From Peloplasma aerotolerans (GTDB taxonomy: Bacteria; Bacillota_I; Bacilli_A; Acholeplasmatales; Acholeplasmataceae): a DNA stretch of 64,000 nucleotides. Shown here one piece after another: positions 34,732 through 43,044 of this stretch. Under the pieces are notes generated by a model. That model was not told where the DNA came from, ran no database searches, and was given only the letters and a program-made list of their open reading frames with translations. The position numbers and the translations under genes are program-made. Numbering within the stretch: position 1 is the stretch's first letter; every line of letters starts with the position of its first letter. The stretch spans positions 62,001-126,000 of the forward strand of contig NZ_JASCXW010000001.1 of the NCBI RefSeq assembly GCF_030012175.1, given 5' to 3'.

Positions 34732-35825
34732 ATAAACACCATAAAGACTTGATTTCCTAAGAATATGCCTTTATCCGTTAGCATCAGTCGTCCATCCTCA
34801 ATTTTAATAAGTCCTAGTTCTATTTTTTCTTTAAGTCTGGGGTATTTAACAAAAATATCTACATCATATCTTTCTTTTAAATACGACAATGAAATACCCT
34901 TCATTTTTCTTAATCCAAAAATCATTTCATCTTGCAGCATCGTTTCTTGATTTTGTAGATCTTTTTTCTCAAGAGGTTGACTTAAGTATTTAGGTAAAGC
35001 TTTATGATTTAGAGTCCGATACTGATCAATAAAGCCATGAGCCCCTAAACCAACGCCAATATATTCACCTAATGTCCAGTAGATCATATTGTGTAATGAA
35101 TAATGATTTTGTTTTGCATAATTAGATATTTCATAATGTTCAAAACCTTGTTTTTTTAACTCATCCATAACAATTTGATACATTTTCGCTTCCATATCTT
35201 CATCCATTTGTTCGAATTTACCACGTAAATATTGATGATAAAAATATGTTTTTTCTTCTAATATTAATGAATAACATGAAACATGTGTAATGTCTAATTC
35301 ATTGATATATTCAAGATCTTTATATAAAACATCTAGTGTCTGTCCAGGAATTGCATAAATTAAATCAACGCTGATCTTTGGTATGTCTATCGATTTTAGA
35401 TGTTTAACAACATCAAAAACATGTTCTTTTGTATGTTTCCTATTTAAATAATCTAATAATTTTTGATTAAACGTTTGAACGCCTAAACTGATTCGATTGA
35501 TTCCATATTTCTTAAAAAGATTTCCCTTTTCTTTTGTATAACTTTCTGGATTGACTTCTACTGTATACTCAACTGGAGATATGTCCTTAATCGATTCAAA
35601 TAATAATTCGAACTGATTAACATCTAACATGCTTGGTGTTCCTCCACCAATATAGATCGTTTCAATAGTTTTGAAGTGATCTTTATAGCTTTTAATCTCT
35701 TTAATCAGCGCATTTATATATGTTTCAATCATTTCTTTATTTTTAGGAACCCTCTTGACAAAATCACAATAATGGCAAATCGATTCACAAAATGGAATAT
35801 GGATATAAAGTCCCTTCAAAATCAA
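34728..35825 (-). CDS. hemW: HemW-type radical SAM protein
   Basis: A 365-residue radical SAM protein of the HemW group (heme chaperone, often mis-annotated as HemN). The cluster motif is CESICHYCDF (CxxxCxxC, about residues 13-22), followed by YIGGGTPSMLD, and the HemW C-terminal domain is present. The family's proposed role is heme trafficking or insertion. No heme-synthesis gene is visible, so the role here is open. The start is TTG at 35825, with AAGGA six bases upstream and a -10 box at 35844-35849 just behind it. It leads the hemW-xerD-deoB operon. Confidence 0.88.
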   Translation of the reverse strand: MILKGLYIHIPFCESICHYCDFVKRVPKNKEMIETYINALIKEIKSYKDHFKTIETIYIGGGTPSMLDVNQFELLFESIKDISPVEYTVEVNPESYTKEKGNLFKKYGINRISLGVQTFNQKLLDYLNRKHTKEHVFDVVKHLKSIDIPKISVDLIYAIPGQTLDVLYKDLEYINELDITHVSCYSLILEEKTYFYHQYLRGKFEQMDEDMEAKMYQIVMDELKKQGFEHYEISNYAKQNHYSLHNMIYWTLGEYIGVGLGAHGFIDQYRTLNHKALPKYLSQPLEKKDLQNQETMLQDEMIFGLRKMKGISLSYLKERYDVDIFVKYPRLKEKIELGLIKIEDGRLMLTDKGIFLGNQVFMVFI

Positions 35826-35843
35826 TCACGTCCTTCTATATTC

Positions 35844-35849
35844 ATTATA
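35844..35849 (-). promoter_or_regulatory. -10 box for the hemW-xerD-deoB operon
   Basis: TATAAT on minus, 18 bases upstream of the TTG start. It lies after the lepA terminator. No clear -35 box. Confidence 0.45.
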
Positions 35850-35874
35850 CCCTATTTGGTTTACATAATAAAGA

Positions 35875-35904
35875 AATAGCGAAGAGTAATTACTCATCGC
35901 TATT
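35875..35904 (-). terminator. Terminator of lepA, long near-perfect palindrome
   Basis: AATAGCGA (35875-35882) and TCGCTATT (35897-35904) close a stem, and GAGTAA/TTACTC continues it after a single mismatch. On minus it is followed by TTTCTTTATT. It overlaps the lepA stop. Confidence 0.75.
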
Positions 35905-37713
35905 GGATAGGATTGCCATAAATGCTTCTTGAGGTACGTCTACACGCCCAATTGACTTCATTTTCTTCTTACCTTCTTTTTGCTTGGACAGAAGTTTTTT
36001 CTTTCTAGTAATATCTCCACCATAACATTTCGCTAAGACATCTTTACGCATTGCCTTGATGGTTGATCTTGCTATAATTTTATTACCTAAAGCAGCTTGT
36101 ACAGGAATTTCAAACATTTGTCTTGGAACTAATTTAACCATTTTTTCACAAATGATTTTTCCTCTTTGATAAGCAAAGTCTCTATGTACGATGACTGATA
36201 ATGCATCTACCACTTCGTTATTTAATAAGATATCCATCTTTTGTAATTTTGATGTTCTATACCCTGACATTTCATAATCAAATGATGCATAACCTTTTGT
36301 TGATGATTTTAATTTATCAAAGAAGTCATAAACAATTTCTGATAGCGGAAGCTCATAGGTGATATGAACTCTGTTTTGGTCAACATAATTCATGTTGCCA
36401 AATATACCTCGTTTCTTTTGTGAGATATCCATAACGGCTCCAACATATTCTTTAGGCGTCATAATAGATGCTTTGACATATGGTTCTTGAATATAATCTA
36501 TTCTTTGAGGATCCGGAAGTTTAGACGGGTTATCAATACTCATCATTGATCCATCCGTTAAGTAAATATTATAGATTACCGATGGTGCGGTTGCGATTAA
36601 TTCAATATTAAACTCACGACTAATACGTTCTTGGACGATTTCCATGTGAAGTAATCCTAAGAAACCAGTTCTAAATCCAAAACCCAGGGCTTGCGAAGTC
36701 TCAGGTTCATAGATTAAAGATGCGTCATTTAATTTGAGTTTTTCCAATGCTTCTTTTAAATCATTGAATCGGTCACTATCAATTGGATATAATCCACAAA
36801 ATACAACAGAGTTCATCGTTCTATAACCAGGTAAAGCAGTTTTTGCACGATTATGTAAACCAGTGATTGTATCACCTACACGGACAGTATTAATGTCTTT
36901 AATAGCTGCTGTTAGATATCCTACATCACCCGGACCTAATACATCTCTTTTTAAAATTTTAGGTGTAAGTACACCAACTTCAACAACTTCGTATTTTGCT
37001 CCAGATGCCATAAACTGAATTTGATCACCTTTTGCTATTGTACCATTTACAACTCTTACAGAAGGAATTACACCTTTATAGGCATCAAATAATGAGTCGA
37101 AAACAAGTGCCTGCAAAGGTTCTTCTGAATCTCCTTTTGGAGCAGGAATATCAGTTATAATTCTTTCCAATATTTCTTCAATTCCAATGCCCTCTTTTGC
37201 TGAAGCTAATACTGCATTTTGAGCTGGAATACCAATGATATCTTCAATTTCTTTTTTTACTTTCTCAGGTTCAGCACTTGGCAAGTCAATTTTATTAATT
37301 ACAGGGATGATTTCTAGATCATTATCAATCGCCAAATAGACATTCGCTAATGTTTGTGCTTCAATACCTTGAGCAGCGTCTACGACTAAAATAGCACCTT
37401 CACAAGCTGCTAGTGATCTTGAGACTTCATAAGTGAAATCGACATGACCTGGAGTGTCAATTAAATGCATAATATACTCTTCACCATTTTTGGCTTTATA
37501 AAGCATCTCAACTGCGTTTAATTTAATCGTTATTCCACGTTCTCTTTCAAGATCCATAGAGTCTAAAAGTTGCTCTTTCATTTCTCTTGCACTCACAGTA
37601 TTTGTCATTTGTAACAAACGATCAGCAAGCGTAGATTTGCCATGATCGATGTGAGCAATAATCGAAAAGTTTCTGATTTTCTTTTGTCTTTCATTCAAAG
37701 TTGTTTTATTCAT
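35890..37713 (-). CDS. lepA: Translation elongation factor 4 (LepA)
   Basis: A 607-residue ribosome-associated GTPase of the usual LepA length. G motifs: [10 protein letters not shown] (G1, near residue 20), RERGITI (G2), DTPGHVDF (G3), NKIDLPSA (G4) and ASAKEGIG (G5). The LepA-specific C-terminal domain includes [21 protein letters not shown] and the basic [23 protein letters not shown] region near the end. It is monocistronic with its own terminator. It is thought to help 30S assembly or ribosome back-translocation under stress. Confidence 0.96.
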   Translation of the reverse strand: MNKTTLNERQKKIRNFSIIAHIDHGKSTLADRLLQMTNTVSAREMKEQLLDSMDLERERGITIKLNAVEMLYKAKNGEEYIMHLIDTPGHVDFTYEVSRSLAACEGAILVVDAAQGIEAQTLANVYLAIDNDLEIIPVINKIDLPSAEPEKVKKEIEDIIGIPAQNAVLASAKEGIGIEEILERIITDIPAPKGDSEEPLQALVFDSLFDAYKGVIPSVRVVNGTIAKGDQIQFMASGAKYEVVEVGVLTPKILKRDVLGPGDVGYLTAAIKDINTVRVGDTITGLHNRAKTALPGYRTMNSVVFCGLYPIDSDRFNDLKEALEKLKLNDASLIYEPETSQALGFGFRTGFLGLLHMEIVQERISREFNIELIATAPSVIYNIYLTDGSMMSIDNPSKLPDPQRIDYIQEPYVKASIMTPKEYVGAVMDISQKKRGIFGNMNYVDQNRVHITYELPLSEIVYDFFDKLKSSTKGYASFDYEMSGYRTSKLQKMDILLNNEVVDALSVIVHRDFAYQRGKIICEKMVKLVPRQMFEIPVQAALGNKIIARSTIKAMRKDVLAKCYGGDITRKKKLLSKQKEGKKKMKSIGRVDVPQEAFMAILSNSDE

Positions 37714-37811
37714 TTATACACATACCTTTCCGCTTAATTATTGTATCATTATTTTATATAATATGAAAGTATAAATCGCTCATTTTGTTAAATATCTTCT
37801 ATTTGTTAACT

Positions 37812-37828
37812 AGTAAAACGCTTTTACT
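37812..37828. promoter_or_regulatory. Perfect inverted repeat upstream of the FMN-binding-like lipoprotein gene
   Basis: AGTAAAA and TTTTACT flank CGC, giving 7-base perfect arms. It lies 20 bases upstream of the -35 box for the lipoprotein gene. Its core AAAACGCTTTTA (37815-37826) is identical to that of the CRE-like site at 16552-16563, pointing to one LacI/GalR-type regulator for both. Confidence 0.5.
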
Positions 37829-37847
37829 TAATTATGCATAAAATAGA

Positions 37848-37877
37848 TTGCAAATTACTTGACATTTGTAGTATAAT
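37848..37877 (+). promoter_or_regulatory. Promoter of the lipoprotein gene
   Basis: TTGCAA (37848-37853), an 18-base spacer and perfect TATAAT (37872-37877), 40 bases upstream of the ATG. Confidence 0.65.
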
Positions 37878-37916
37878 AAGTGTGTTAAGAAACAATTCAT
37901 AGGAGGAATTTAATAA

Positions 37917-38861
37917 ATGAAAAAAGTATTATTGATGTTTTTTGTTGCGTTTGCAGCAATTACGCTAATCGGTTGCAACAGCAGCGAGTTTAAAGTAGAT
38001 GGTGAATTCATGGCATATGAAGAAACAGTTGCTAGAAATGCACCACAAGTTACAATGGTTACAGTTACCATTGAAGATGGAAAAATTGTAGGTTACAATA
38101 TTGACACACGCCAAGCTCGTAGAACAGCTACGACTACTGGTGAAGGTGAAGATGCTGTAACAACTTATTCATGGGCATGGAATGCTATGACTAAGAAAGA
38201 ATTAGGTGATGATTATGGTATGGTTACTGAACCAGATCAACTTGAATGGTACGAACAAGCTGCTTTAATTGAAGCACATTTACTTGAAAATGGTGTTGAT
38301 TCTATCACTTTTGATAATGATGGATATACAACTGATTTAGGTGCAAGCGTTTCTATTACTGTTGATCAATACATCAAGTTAGCTCAAGAAGCAGTTGAAC
38401 TTGCTAAATTAGGAAAATTCCAAGCTGTTTACACTTCTGGAACTGACTTATACAGTGCTCATATGATCGTTACACCAAAAGGTGAAATTGAAGAGTTACT
38501 ATTAGATGTACGTCAATCAACTAGAGATGCTTCTGCTGGTACATTCGTATGGAATGAAAAAACTAAGCAAGAATTAGGATTTGATTATGGTATGGTTGGA
38601 GCTGGTGGTTATGCATTCGTTGATGGTGCATGGGTTGCTCAAGGAACTTGTACATTAGAGTGGTTTGAACAAGCTGCATTAATTACTGATTATGTTTTAG
38701 CAAATGGCTGGAATGATAATTTACAACCTGTTGCTCAACGTGGTGGATCACTTAATGGAACTACGTTAATTGATGAATTAGCAGCTGCAACAATCCGCAC
38801 TGGTGGTTACTTCACTATTCTTAAGACTTTATTTGATTTTGCTGGAGATTCAGTAAAATAA
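37917..38861 (+). CDS. Surface lipoprotein with two FMN-binding-like domains
   Basis: A 314-residue lipoprotein with Cys20 in the lipobox (TLIGC). It contains two related repeats. Each has a VTIEDGKIV- or TPKGEIEEL-type strand, then an aromatic WN..TKKELG(D/F)DYGM segment and a WYEQ/WFEQAALI helix. This pattern matches tandem FMN-binding domains of Firmicute surface proteins such as PplA. The usual flavin-attachment site [ST]GA[TS] appears changed to LGASVS in repeat one and AAATIRT in repeat two, so covalent flavin is uncertain. AGGAGG precedes the ATG. It is monocistronic, flanked by its own promoter and a GNRA-loop terminator. Confidence 0.75.
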   Translation: MKKVLLMFFVAFAAITLIGCNSSEFKVDGEFMAYEETVARNAPQVTMVTVTIEDGKIVGYNIDTRQARRTATTTGEGEDAVTTYSWAWNAMTKKELGDDYGMVTEPDQLEWYEQAALIEAHLLENGVDSITFDNDGYTTDLGASVSITVDQYIKLAQEAVELAKLGKFQAVYTSGTDLYSAHMIVTPKGEIEELLLDVRQSTRDASAGTFVWNEKTKQELGFDYGMVGAGGYAFVDGAWVAQGTCTLEWFEQAALITDYVLANGWNDNLQPVAQRGGSLNGTTLIDELAAATIRTGGYFTILKTLFDFAGDSVK

Positions 38862-38886
38862 ATAACTAGTAGTTATCTAAAAAATT

Positions 38887-38915
38887 AAGGTTGTACGAAA
38901 GTACAGCCTTTTTTT
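38887..38915 (+). terminator. Terminator of the lipoprotein gene
   Basis: AAGGTTGTAC (38887-38896) pairs with GTACAGCCTT (38901-38910) around a GAAA tetraloop and is followed by T. One of the strongest terminators in the window. Confidence 0.9.
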
Positions 38916-38930
38916 GTTTATTTTTGAATT

Positions 38931-38955
38931 AAAAAAATAGAGTTAAAAACTCTAT
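38931..38955 (-). terminator. Terminator of the CNNM/CorC gene pair
   Basis: ATAGAGTT (38937-38944) and AACTCTAT (38948-38955) form a stem. On minus a T run follows (A at 38931-38937). It overlaps the stop of the second gene of the pair. Confidence 0.75.
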
Positions 38956-40220
38956 TCTTCCATATTTTCCTTTGTTTTAGGTAAAACTTCTATATTAACT
39001 TCAAGAACTCTTTTCGTATCTGCACTTGTCACTGTAATCTTGAAATTTTTATACTCAAACATATCACCAATAACTGGAATTCTTCCTAACTCATCAAGAA
39101 CCCAACCGTTAACTGTAGAATATTCTAACTCGTCTTCGTCTTCATCGATATGGAGCTGCTCGAATACATCTTCTAGATCAGCTGTTCCCTTAACTCGATA
39201 ATTGTTTTCATCAATTTCATTTATTTGTTCGACAATTTCATCATGCTCATCCCAAATATCACCAACAATTTCTTCTAAGATATCTTCCATTGTCACGACA
39301 CCTAGCGTTCCCCCAAATTCATCTTTTACAATTGCCATATGTGATTTATGTTCTTTAAGCATTTCTAATAAATTCGTAACACGCATATATTCTGTAACAA
39401 AAACTGGAGGTTTTATAATCGAATCTAGTGGTTCTTTATCGATTAAAACTTTATTATAGTAATCCTTATGATTGATTGTTCCAACAATATGATCGATATT
39501 GGTCCCATATACTGGTAATCTAGAATACCCTGAATGTTTAAATGCATGAGTTATTTTTTTATAATCATCTTTTTCATTCACAGCAATAACTTTAACCCGT
39601 GGAGTGAAAATATCTTCTACTTTTAAATCATCAAAATCGATAACACTACGAATTAACTCACCTTCGTTTTCGTTAATCCCACCTTCTTGTTGAACTTCAG
39701 ATACATAAGTTAAAAGTTCATCTTCAGTAATAGCCGGCTCTTTCTTAAATTTAAACCATTTATTCATTAACTTCTGAATTAAGCCAAAAATTAAGTTTAG
39801 CGGCATTAAGAGATAGATAAAAAACACTAAAATTGGTGTCACTGCAATCGCAAATTGTTCTGGCATTTTTTTAGCAATACTTTTTGGTGTTATTTCACCA
39901 AAAATAAGAACTAATGTTGTCATAACAGCTGTAGAAATGGTTACACCTGCATTTCCCCAATATTGAACAAATAACACTGTAGCAAGCGATGCAGCAGCAA
40001 TATTTACGATATTATTTCCGATTAAGATTGTTGTTAATACTTTCTCAAAATCATATGTTAAAGCTAAAGTTTTATTAGCTCTATGTTCTTTATTTTGAAT
40101 GCGATGTTTCAATTTAATAGGATTTAGTGATGAAAAAGCTGTCTCAGTTGCAGAAAAAAATGATGACAACAAGATCAATACTGCAAGTATACCTATTTTT
40201 ATAAACTCTTCTTTACCCAT
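38952..40220 (-). CDS. CNNM/CorC-family membrane protein (second of a pair)
   Basis: A 422-residue protein with the HlyC/CorC (CNNM) layout. An N-terminal DUF21 domain with three to four helices starts with the SATETAFSSLNPIKL motif. Two CBS domains (about residues 200-325, with FTPRVKVIAV and KDEFGGTLGVVTMEDILEEIVGDIWDE) and a C-terminal CorC_HlyC domain (IPVIGDMFEY) follow. The family is linked to Mg2+/Co2+ efflux or Mg2+ homeostasis. It lies 11 bases after its paralogue and is co-transcribed from the leader region upstream of that gene. The CBS pair probably binds Mg-ATP, as in other members. Confidence 0.9.
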   Translation of the reverse strand: MGKEEFIKIGILAVLILLSSFFSATETAFSSLNPIKLKHRIQNKEHRANKTLALTYDFEKVLTTILIGNNIVNIAAASLATVLFVQYWGNAGVTISTAVMTTLVLIFGEITPKSIAKKMPEQFAIAVTPILVFFIYLLMPLNLIFGLIQKLMNKWFKFKKEPAITEDELLTYVSEVQQEGGINENEGELIRSVIDFDDLKVEDIFTPRVKVIAVNEKDDYKKITHAFKHSGYSRLPVYGTNIDHIVGTINHKDYYNKVLIDKEPLDSIIKPPVFVTEYMRVTNLLEMLKEHKSHMAIVKDEFGGTLGVVTMEDILEEIVGDIWDEHDEIVEQINEIDENNYRVKGTADLEDVFEQLHIDEDEDELEYSTVNGWVLDELGRIPVIGDMFEYKNFKITVTSADTKRVLEVNIEVLPKTKENMEE

Positions 40221-40231
40221 AATACCTCACT

Positions 40232-41539
40232 CTACAATGCATCATTGCTATCTTCAAAGATTTCTGGTCTTGTAACTTTTATCTTAGAAATCACTTTATC
40301 TTCTGCTTTAATCACTTCAAATGTAAACTGATTATATACGATTGATACATGCTCATTTTCTTCAGGAAATCTTCCTAACTGCCCTAACATAAAACCACTT
40401 AATGTATCATAATCATCGACTGGTAGATTCGCATCTAAGAAATCTTCAGCGTCATGAATATTGATTAACCCATGAATTTCATAAACTAAATCATCAACTT
40501 GTTTAATCTCATCTTCATCAATATCGTACTCATCAAATATATTACCAACGATTTCTTCTATTAAATCTTCAATCGTTACAATACCTGCCGTCCCACCATA
40601 TTCATCAAGTACAATAGCGATATGGTTTTTTTGCTGTTGCATTTCTTTAAAAAGTTCACTTGTATTTTTTGATTCAGGAATAAAATAAGGTGGTCTAAGT
40701 AATGCTCTAATTGAAAATGTTTCTTCATTGTTATCTATGTATTTAAGTAAATCTTTAACGTGCAAAGTTCCAACAATATGATCGATATCTTTCTCATACA
40801 CTGGAAATCTTGTGAATTGCTCCTTACTTACATATTCAAATAATTCCTTTTTAGTTGCATTAACATCTAATGCAGATATTTCAGTACGATGTGTCATAAT
40901 ATCATCGACATCAGTATCACTGAAATCAAATATATTTTGAATCATTTCACTTTCTTGTTCATCGATATTTCCGGTTTTACTACTTTCCTCAACAATTGTT
41001 CTAATTTCTTCTTCAGTAACCGTTCTAGTCCCTTCGTTTGGTGCCAATCCAACTAACCGACCTACAAGGCTTGAAAGCTTGTCAAGAACCCAAACAAACG
41101 GTGAAATAAATTTAGTCATTGAAGTGACAAAACCAATCGTTCCATAAGCGATTTGATTAGGGTATTTATTGGCTAATCTTGTTGGAATCATTTGACCCAA
41201 AACAACGTGAAAAACAAGCAATATCAAAGCTATAATTGTAATAACTAATGGCTCAACAATCGGGTTCGTTACATTAAACCAACTGATAACATGAAGACTA
41301 AATGTATCTAAGGCAATCGCACCATTAACAATGGCTATTAATGTTATAAGAACTCTTAACGTTGTAATATAACTTTTAGGGTTTTCTGTATATCGTTGAA
41401 CTTTTAAAGCTCTTTTATTTCCGGTTTCTGCATCAACATTAACTTTGTTGTCACTAATCGCAACCAAAGCGACTTCTGATGCTGCAAAAACAGCAGACAT
41501 AATAATCAAAAAGAGCATGAAAACACTAGATGTTATCAT
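40232..41539 (-). CDS. CNNM/CorC-family membrane protein (first of a pair)
   Basis: A 435-residue paralogue of the next gene with the same layout. A DUF21 membrane domain opens with SAVFAASEVALVAISDNKV. The CBS pair includes MTHRTEISALDV and LDEYGGTAGIVTIEDLIEEIVGNIFDE. The C-terminal domain includes LDANLPVDDYDTLSGFMLGQLGRFPEE. It has one proline/asparagine-rich membrane loop (FNVTNPIVEP). It is the first gene of the pair and follows a 142-base leader with a terminator, so its expression is probably attenuated. AGGAGCATAT precedes the ATG. Mg2+ or other divalent cation transport is the family inference. Confidence 0.9.
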   Translation of the reverse strand: MITSSVFMLFLIIMSAVFAASEVALVAISDNKVNVDAETGNKRALKVQRYTENPKSYITTLRVLITLIAIVNGAIALDTFSLHVISWFNVTNPIVEPLVITIIALILLVFHVVLGQMIPTRLANKYPNQIAYGTIGFVTSMTKFISPFVWVLDKLSSLVGRLVGLAPNEGTRTVTEEEIRTIVEESSKTGNIDEQESEMIQNIFDFSDTDVDDIMTHRTEISALDVNATKKELFEYVSKEQFTRFPVYEKDIDHIVGTLHVKDLLKYIDNNEETFSIRALLRPPYFIPESKNTSELFKEMQQQKNHIAIVLDEYGGTAGIVTIEDLIEEIVGNIFDEYDIDEDEIKQVDDLVYEIHGLINIHDAEDFLDANLPVDDYDTLSGFMLGQLGRFPEENEHVSIVYNQFTFEVIKAEDKVISKIKVTRPEIFEDSNDAL

Positions 41540-41561
41540 ATATGCTCCTCACTCTCTAAAC

Positions 41562-41687
41562 AAAAAAAGACACCAAAAAAAGCGTCATGCTCATTCGTTT
41601 TAAGACTCGGATATATTGGATCGTCGATCCTACTACTGCAATCTTCCATTTTAGTTGTTCAGTCCTCCATCACATGGTGATAGATAT
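41562..41687 (-). ncRNA. Terminator-containing 5' leader of the CNNM/CorC operon (unassigned cis-regulatory RNA)
   Basis: Transcription from the promoter at 41688-41716 would give a leader of about 142 bases. It contains hairpins ATCAC/GTGAT (41669-41681) and GGATC/GATCC (41618-41630), a possible closing helix AGGACU/AGUCUU (41661-41666 with 41602-41607), and a terminator: GACGCT (41581-41586) pairs with GGTGTC (41569-41574), then seven T. It does not match the M-box, NiCo or yybP-ykoY consensus known to me. An unexplained 37-codon frame (41536-41649) crosses it. Confidence 0.5.
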
Positions 41688-41716
41688 ATCATACTATTTT
41701 TTGTCGTATAAGTCAA
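41688..41716 (-). promoter_or_regulatory. Promoter of the CNNM/CorC operon leader
   Basis: TTGACT (41711-41716 on minus), a 17-base spacer and TATGAT (41688-41693). It is divergent from, and about 50 bases away from, the promoter of the Mn2+ riboswitch. Confidence 0.65.
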
Positions 41717-41762
41717 TAAAATGATTGGATTAAGAGCCAGAATAACATTATTTTATTTAATA

Positions 41763-41791
41763 TTGTCATGTGTTATAAAGTATGCTAAAAT
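41763..41791 (+). promoter_or_regulatory. Promoter of the exchanger gene
   Basis: TTGTCA (41763-41768), a 17-base spacer and TAAAAT (41786-41791) with a TATG extension. It feeds the riboswitch directly. Confidence 0.75.
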
Positions 41792-41797
41792 AGAGAC

Positions 41798-41915
41798 ATG
41801 AAGGGGAGTAGTTAGCCCTAAATTAATCGTCAGTACGGTTGAAAAACCCGGTTAATTTCAAGTATACCTTGTAACGAGACCTTCAAGACTTTTTTCTTGT
41901 CTTGAATGGTTTTTA
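41798..41915 (+). ncRNA. yybP-ykoY (Mn2+) riboswitch with transcription-terminator platform
   Basis: The aptamer shows the class hallmarks: AAGGGGAGTAGTTA (41801-41814), a CGTCAGTACGG segment (41828-41838) and GTAACGAGACCTTC (41871-41884), closed by GAAGG with CCTTC. The expression platform is a hairpin TTCAAGAC (41882-41889) with GTCTTGAA (41899-41906), followed by a T-rich tail. The TTC of the aptamer closing helix is shared with the terminator stem. Mn2+ binding would therefore disrupt the terminator and switch the gene on, as known for this class. Confidence 0.9.
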
Positions 41916-41974
41916 TTTATATATGGGAAAGACAAAAGTCAATCAAATTATCAGATCATCAGGAGGTTAACATT

Positions 41975-42976
41975 TTGGATATATTTATTCATATTTTGTT
42001 TTTACTTGTGGGATTTGCTTTTCTAATAAAAGGTGCAGACTTCTTTATCGTCTCATCTGTGTCCATTGCAAAAAAACTAAATGTTTCTCCTTTAATTATT
42101 GGTTTAACATTAGTCGCATTTGGTACTAGTTTACCTGAGTTGGCAGTGAGTTTTGCAGCATCCATTTCAGCTAGAGCAGCTGGGACAACAGCTGACATTG
42201 CAATGGGTAATGTCATTGGTTCTAATGTTGCTAATTTAACGTTGATTTTAGGTTTCAGTGCGATTATGATGCCAATTGCTGTTAGAAAATCCATGCACAA
42301 ACAAGAGTTCCCATTTTTAGTTATTATTACGATATTAATCTCAGTACTTGCATTCTTTTTTCAAAGTGATGCACAAATCGTTTGGTGGGAATCACTAATT
42401 TTACTTTTATTCTTTGCTTTTTATATGTATTTAATGTTTAGAACTAAACGAACGCCTTCTGAGGTTGATGAGATACACGTTGTTGACACTAAAAAAGCTA
42501 TTGTTTTGTTACTTATTGGTTTAGGTGGTGTATCATTAGGCGGATATTTAGTTACTACTGGTGCTGAGTTTATAGCCATTGAACTCTTGGTTTCTGCATT
42601 TTCAATGAATATATCAAGAGCAACGACACTTGTTGGTTTATCGATTGTCGCATTAGGTACATCACTTCCAGAACTTGTAACATCCATTATGGCAGCTAAA
42701 AAAGGTGAAGGTGAAATTGCATTAGGTAACGTTATTGGATCGAATGTATTTAATACGCTTCTTATCGTAGGTCTAGCTGGATTAGTGACACCATTAGGGC
42801 TTAACAATGATGTCTTAATTGATACAGTCTTACTGATTGGTATAACTGCAATAACCATTTTCTTTTGTATCACGGGTAGTAAAATATCAAAACTTGAAGG
42901 TTATATCTTACTAGGTATTTACTTCTCATATATTTTGTATATCATCCTTAGAGCATTAAGTATTCTACCATTTTAA
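41975..42976 (+). CDS. CaCA-family Na+/Ca2+ (cation) exchanger, YrbG-like, Mn2+-riboswitch controlled
   Basis: A 333-residue membrane antiporter with two inverted halves. The alpha repeats appear as LVAFGTSLPELAVSFAA...GNVIGSNVANL in the first half and IVALGTSLPELVTSIMAA...GNVIGSNVFN in the second, the CaCA signature. Ten or so helices are expected. A longer frame begins within the riboswitch terminator at 41906. The true start is TTG at 41975, preceded by AGGAGG eight bases upstream. Riboswitch control points to Mn2+ (or Ca2+/Mn2+) efflux, not Na+/Ca2+ exchange alone. Its own terminator follows. Confidence 0.9.
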   Translation: MDIFIHILFLLVGFAFLIKGADFFIVSSVSIAKKLNVSPLIIGLTLVAFGTSLPELAVSFAASISARAAGTTADIAMGNVIGSNVANLTLILGFSAIMMPIAVRKSMHKQEFPFLVIITILISVLAFFFQSDAQIVWWESLILLLFFAFYMYLMFRTKRTPSEVDEIHVVDTKKAIVLLLIGLGGVSLGGYLVTTGAEFIAIELLVSAFSMNISRATTLVGLSIVALGTSLPELVTSIMAAKKGEGEIALGNVIGSNVFNTLLIVGLAGLVTPLGLNNDVLIDTVLLIGITAITIFFCITGSKISKLEGYILLGIYFSYILYIILRALSILPF

Positions 42977-42983
42977 TCAAACA

Positions 42984-43009
42984 AACCTCCACATGGAGGT
43001 TTTTTTTTA
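42984..43009 (+). terminator. Terminator of the exchanger gene
   Basis: AACCTCC pairs with GGAGGTT around ACAT and is followed by a run of nine T. Confidence 0.9.
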
Positions 43010-43015
43010 CATAAG

Positions 43016-43036
43016 AAAAAGGTCCCGCGAGGGACC
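43016..43036 (-). terminator. Terminator of rnpB
   Basis: GGTCCC (43021-43026) and GGGACC (43031-43036) form a stem around GCGA. On minus a T run follows (A at 43016-43020). Confidence 0.85.
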
Positions 43037-43044
43037 TAATTTTT

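Noticed and set aside
41610-41690. A 7-base GATATAT/ATATATC closing helix for the CNNM leader
   Set aside because: The left arm overlaps the promoter -10 box at 41688-41693, so it would not be fully transcribed; the AGGACU/AGUCUU helix is preferred.
41906-41974. Upstream extension of the exchanger from ATG at 41906
   Set aside because: It lies within the riboswitch terminator and has no ribosome-binding site, while TTG at 41975 has a perfect AGGAGG.
42421-42873. 150-codon open frame on minus opposite the exchanger gene
   Set aside because: It mirrors the second alpha-repeat of the exchanger and shows no own start signals.
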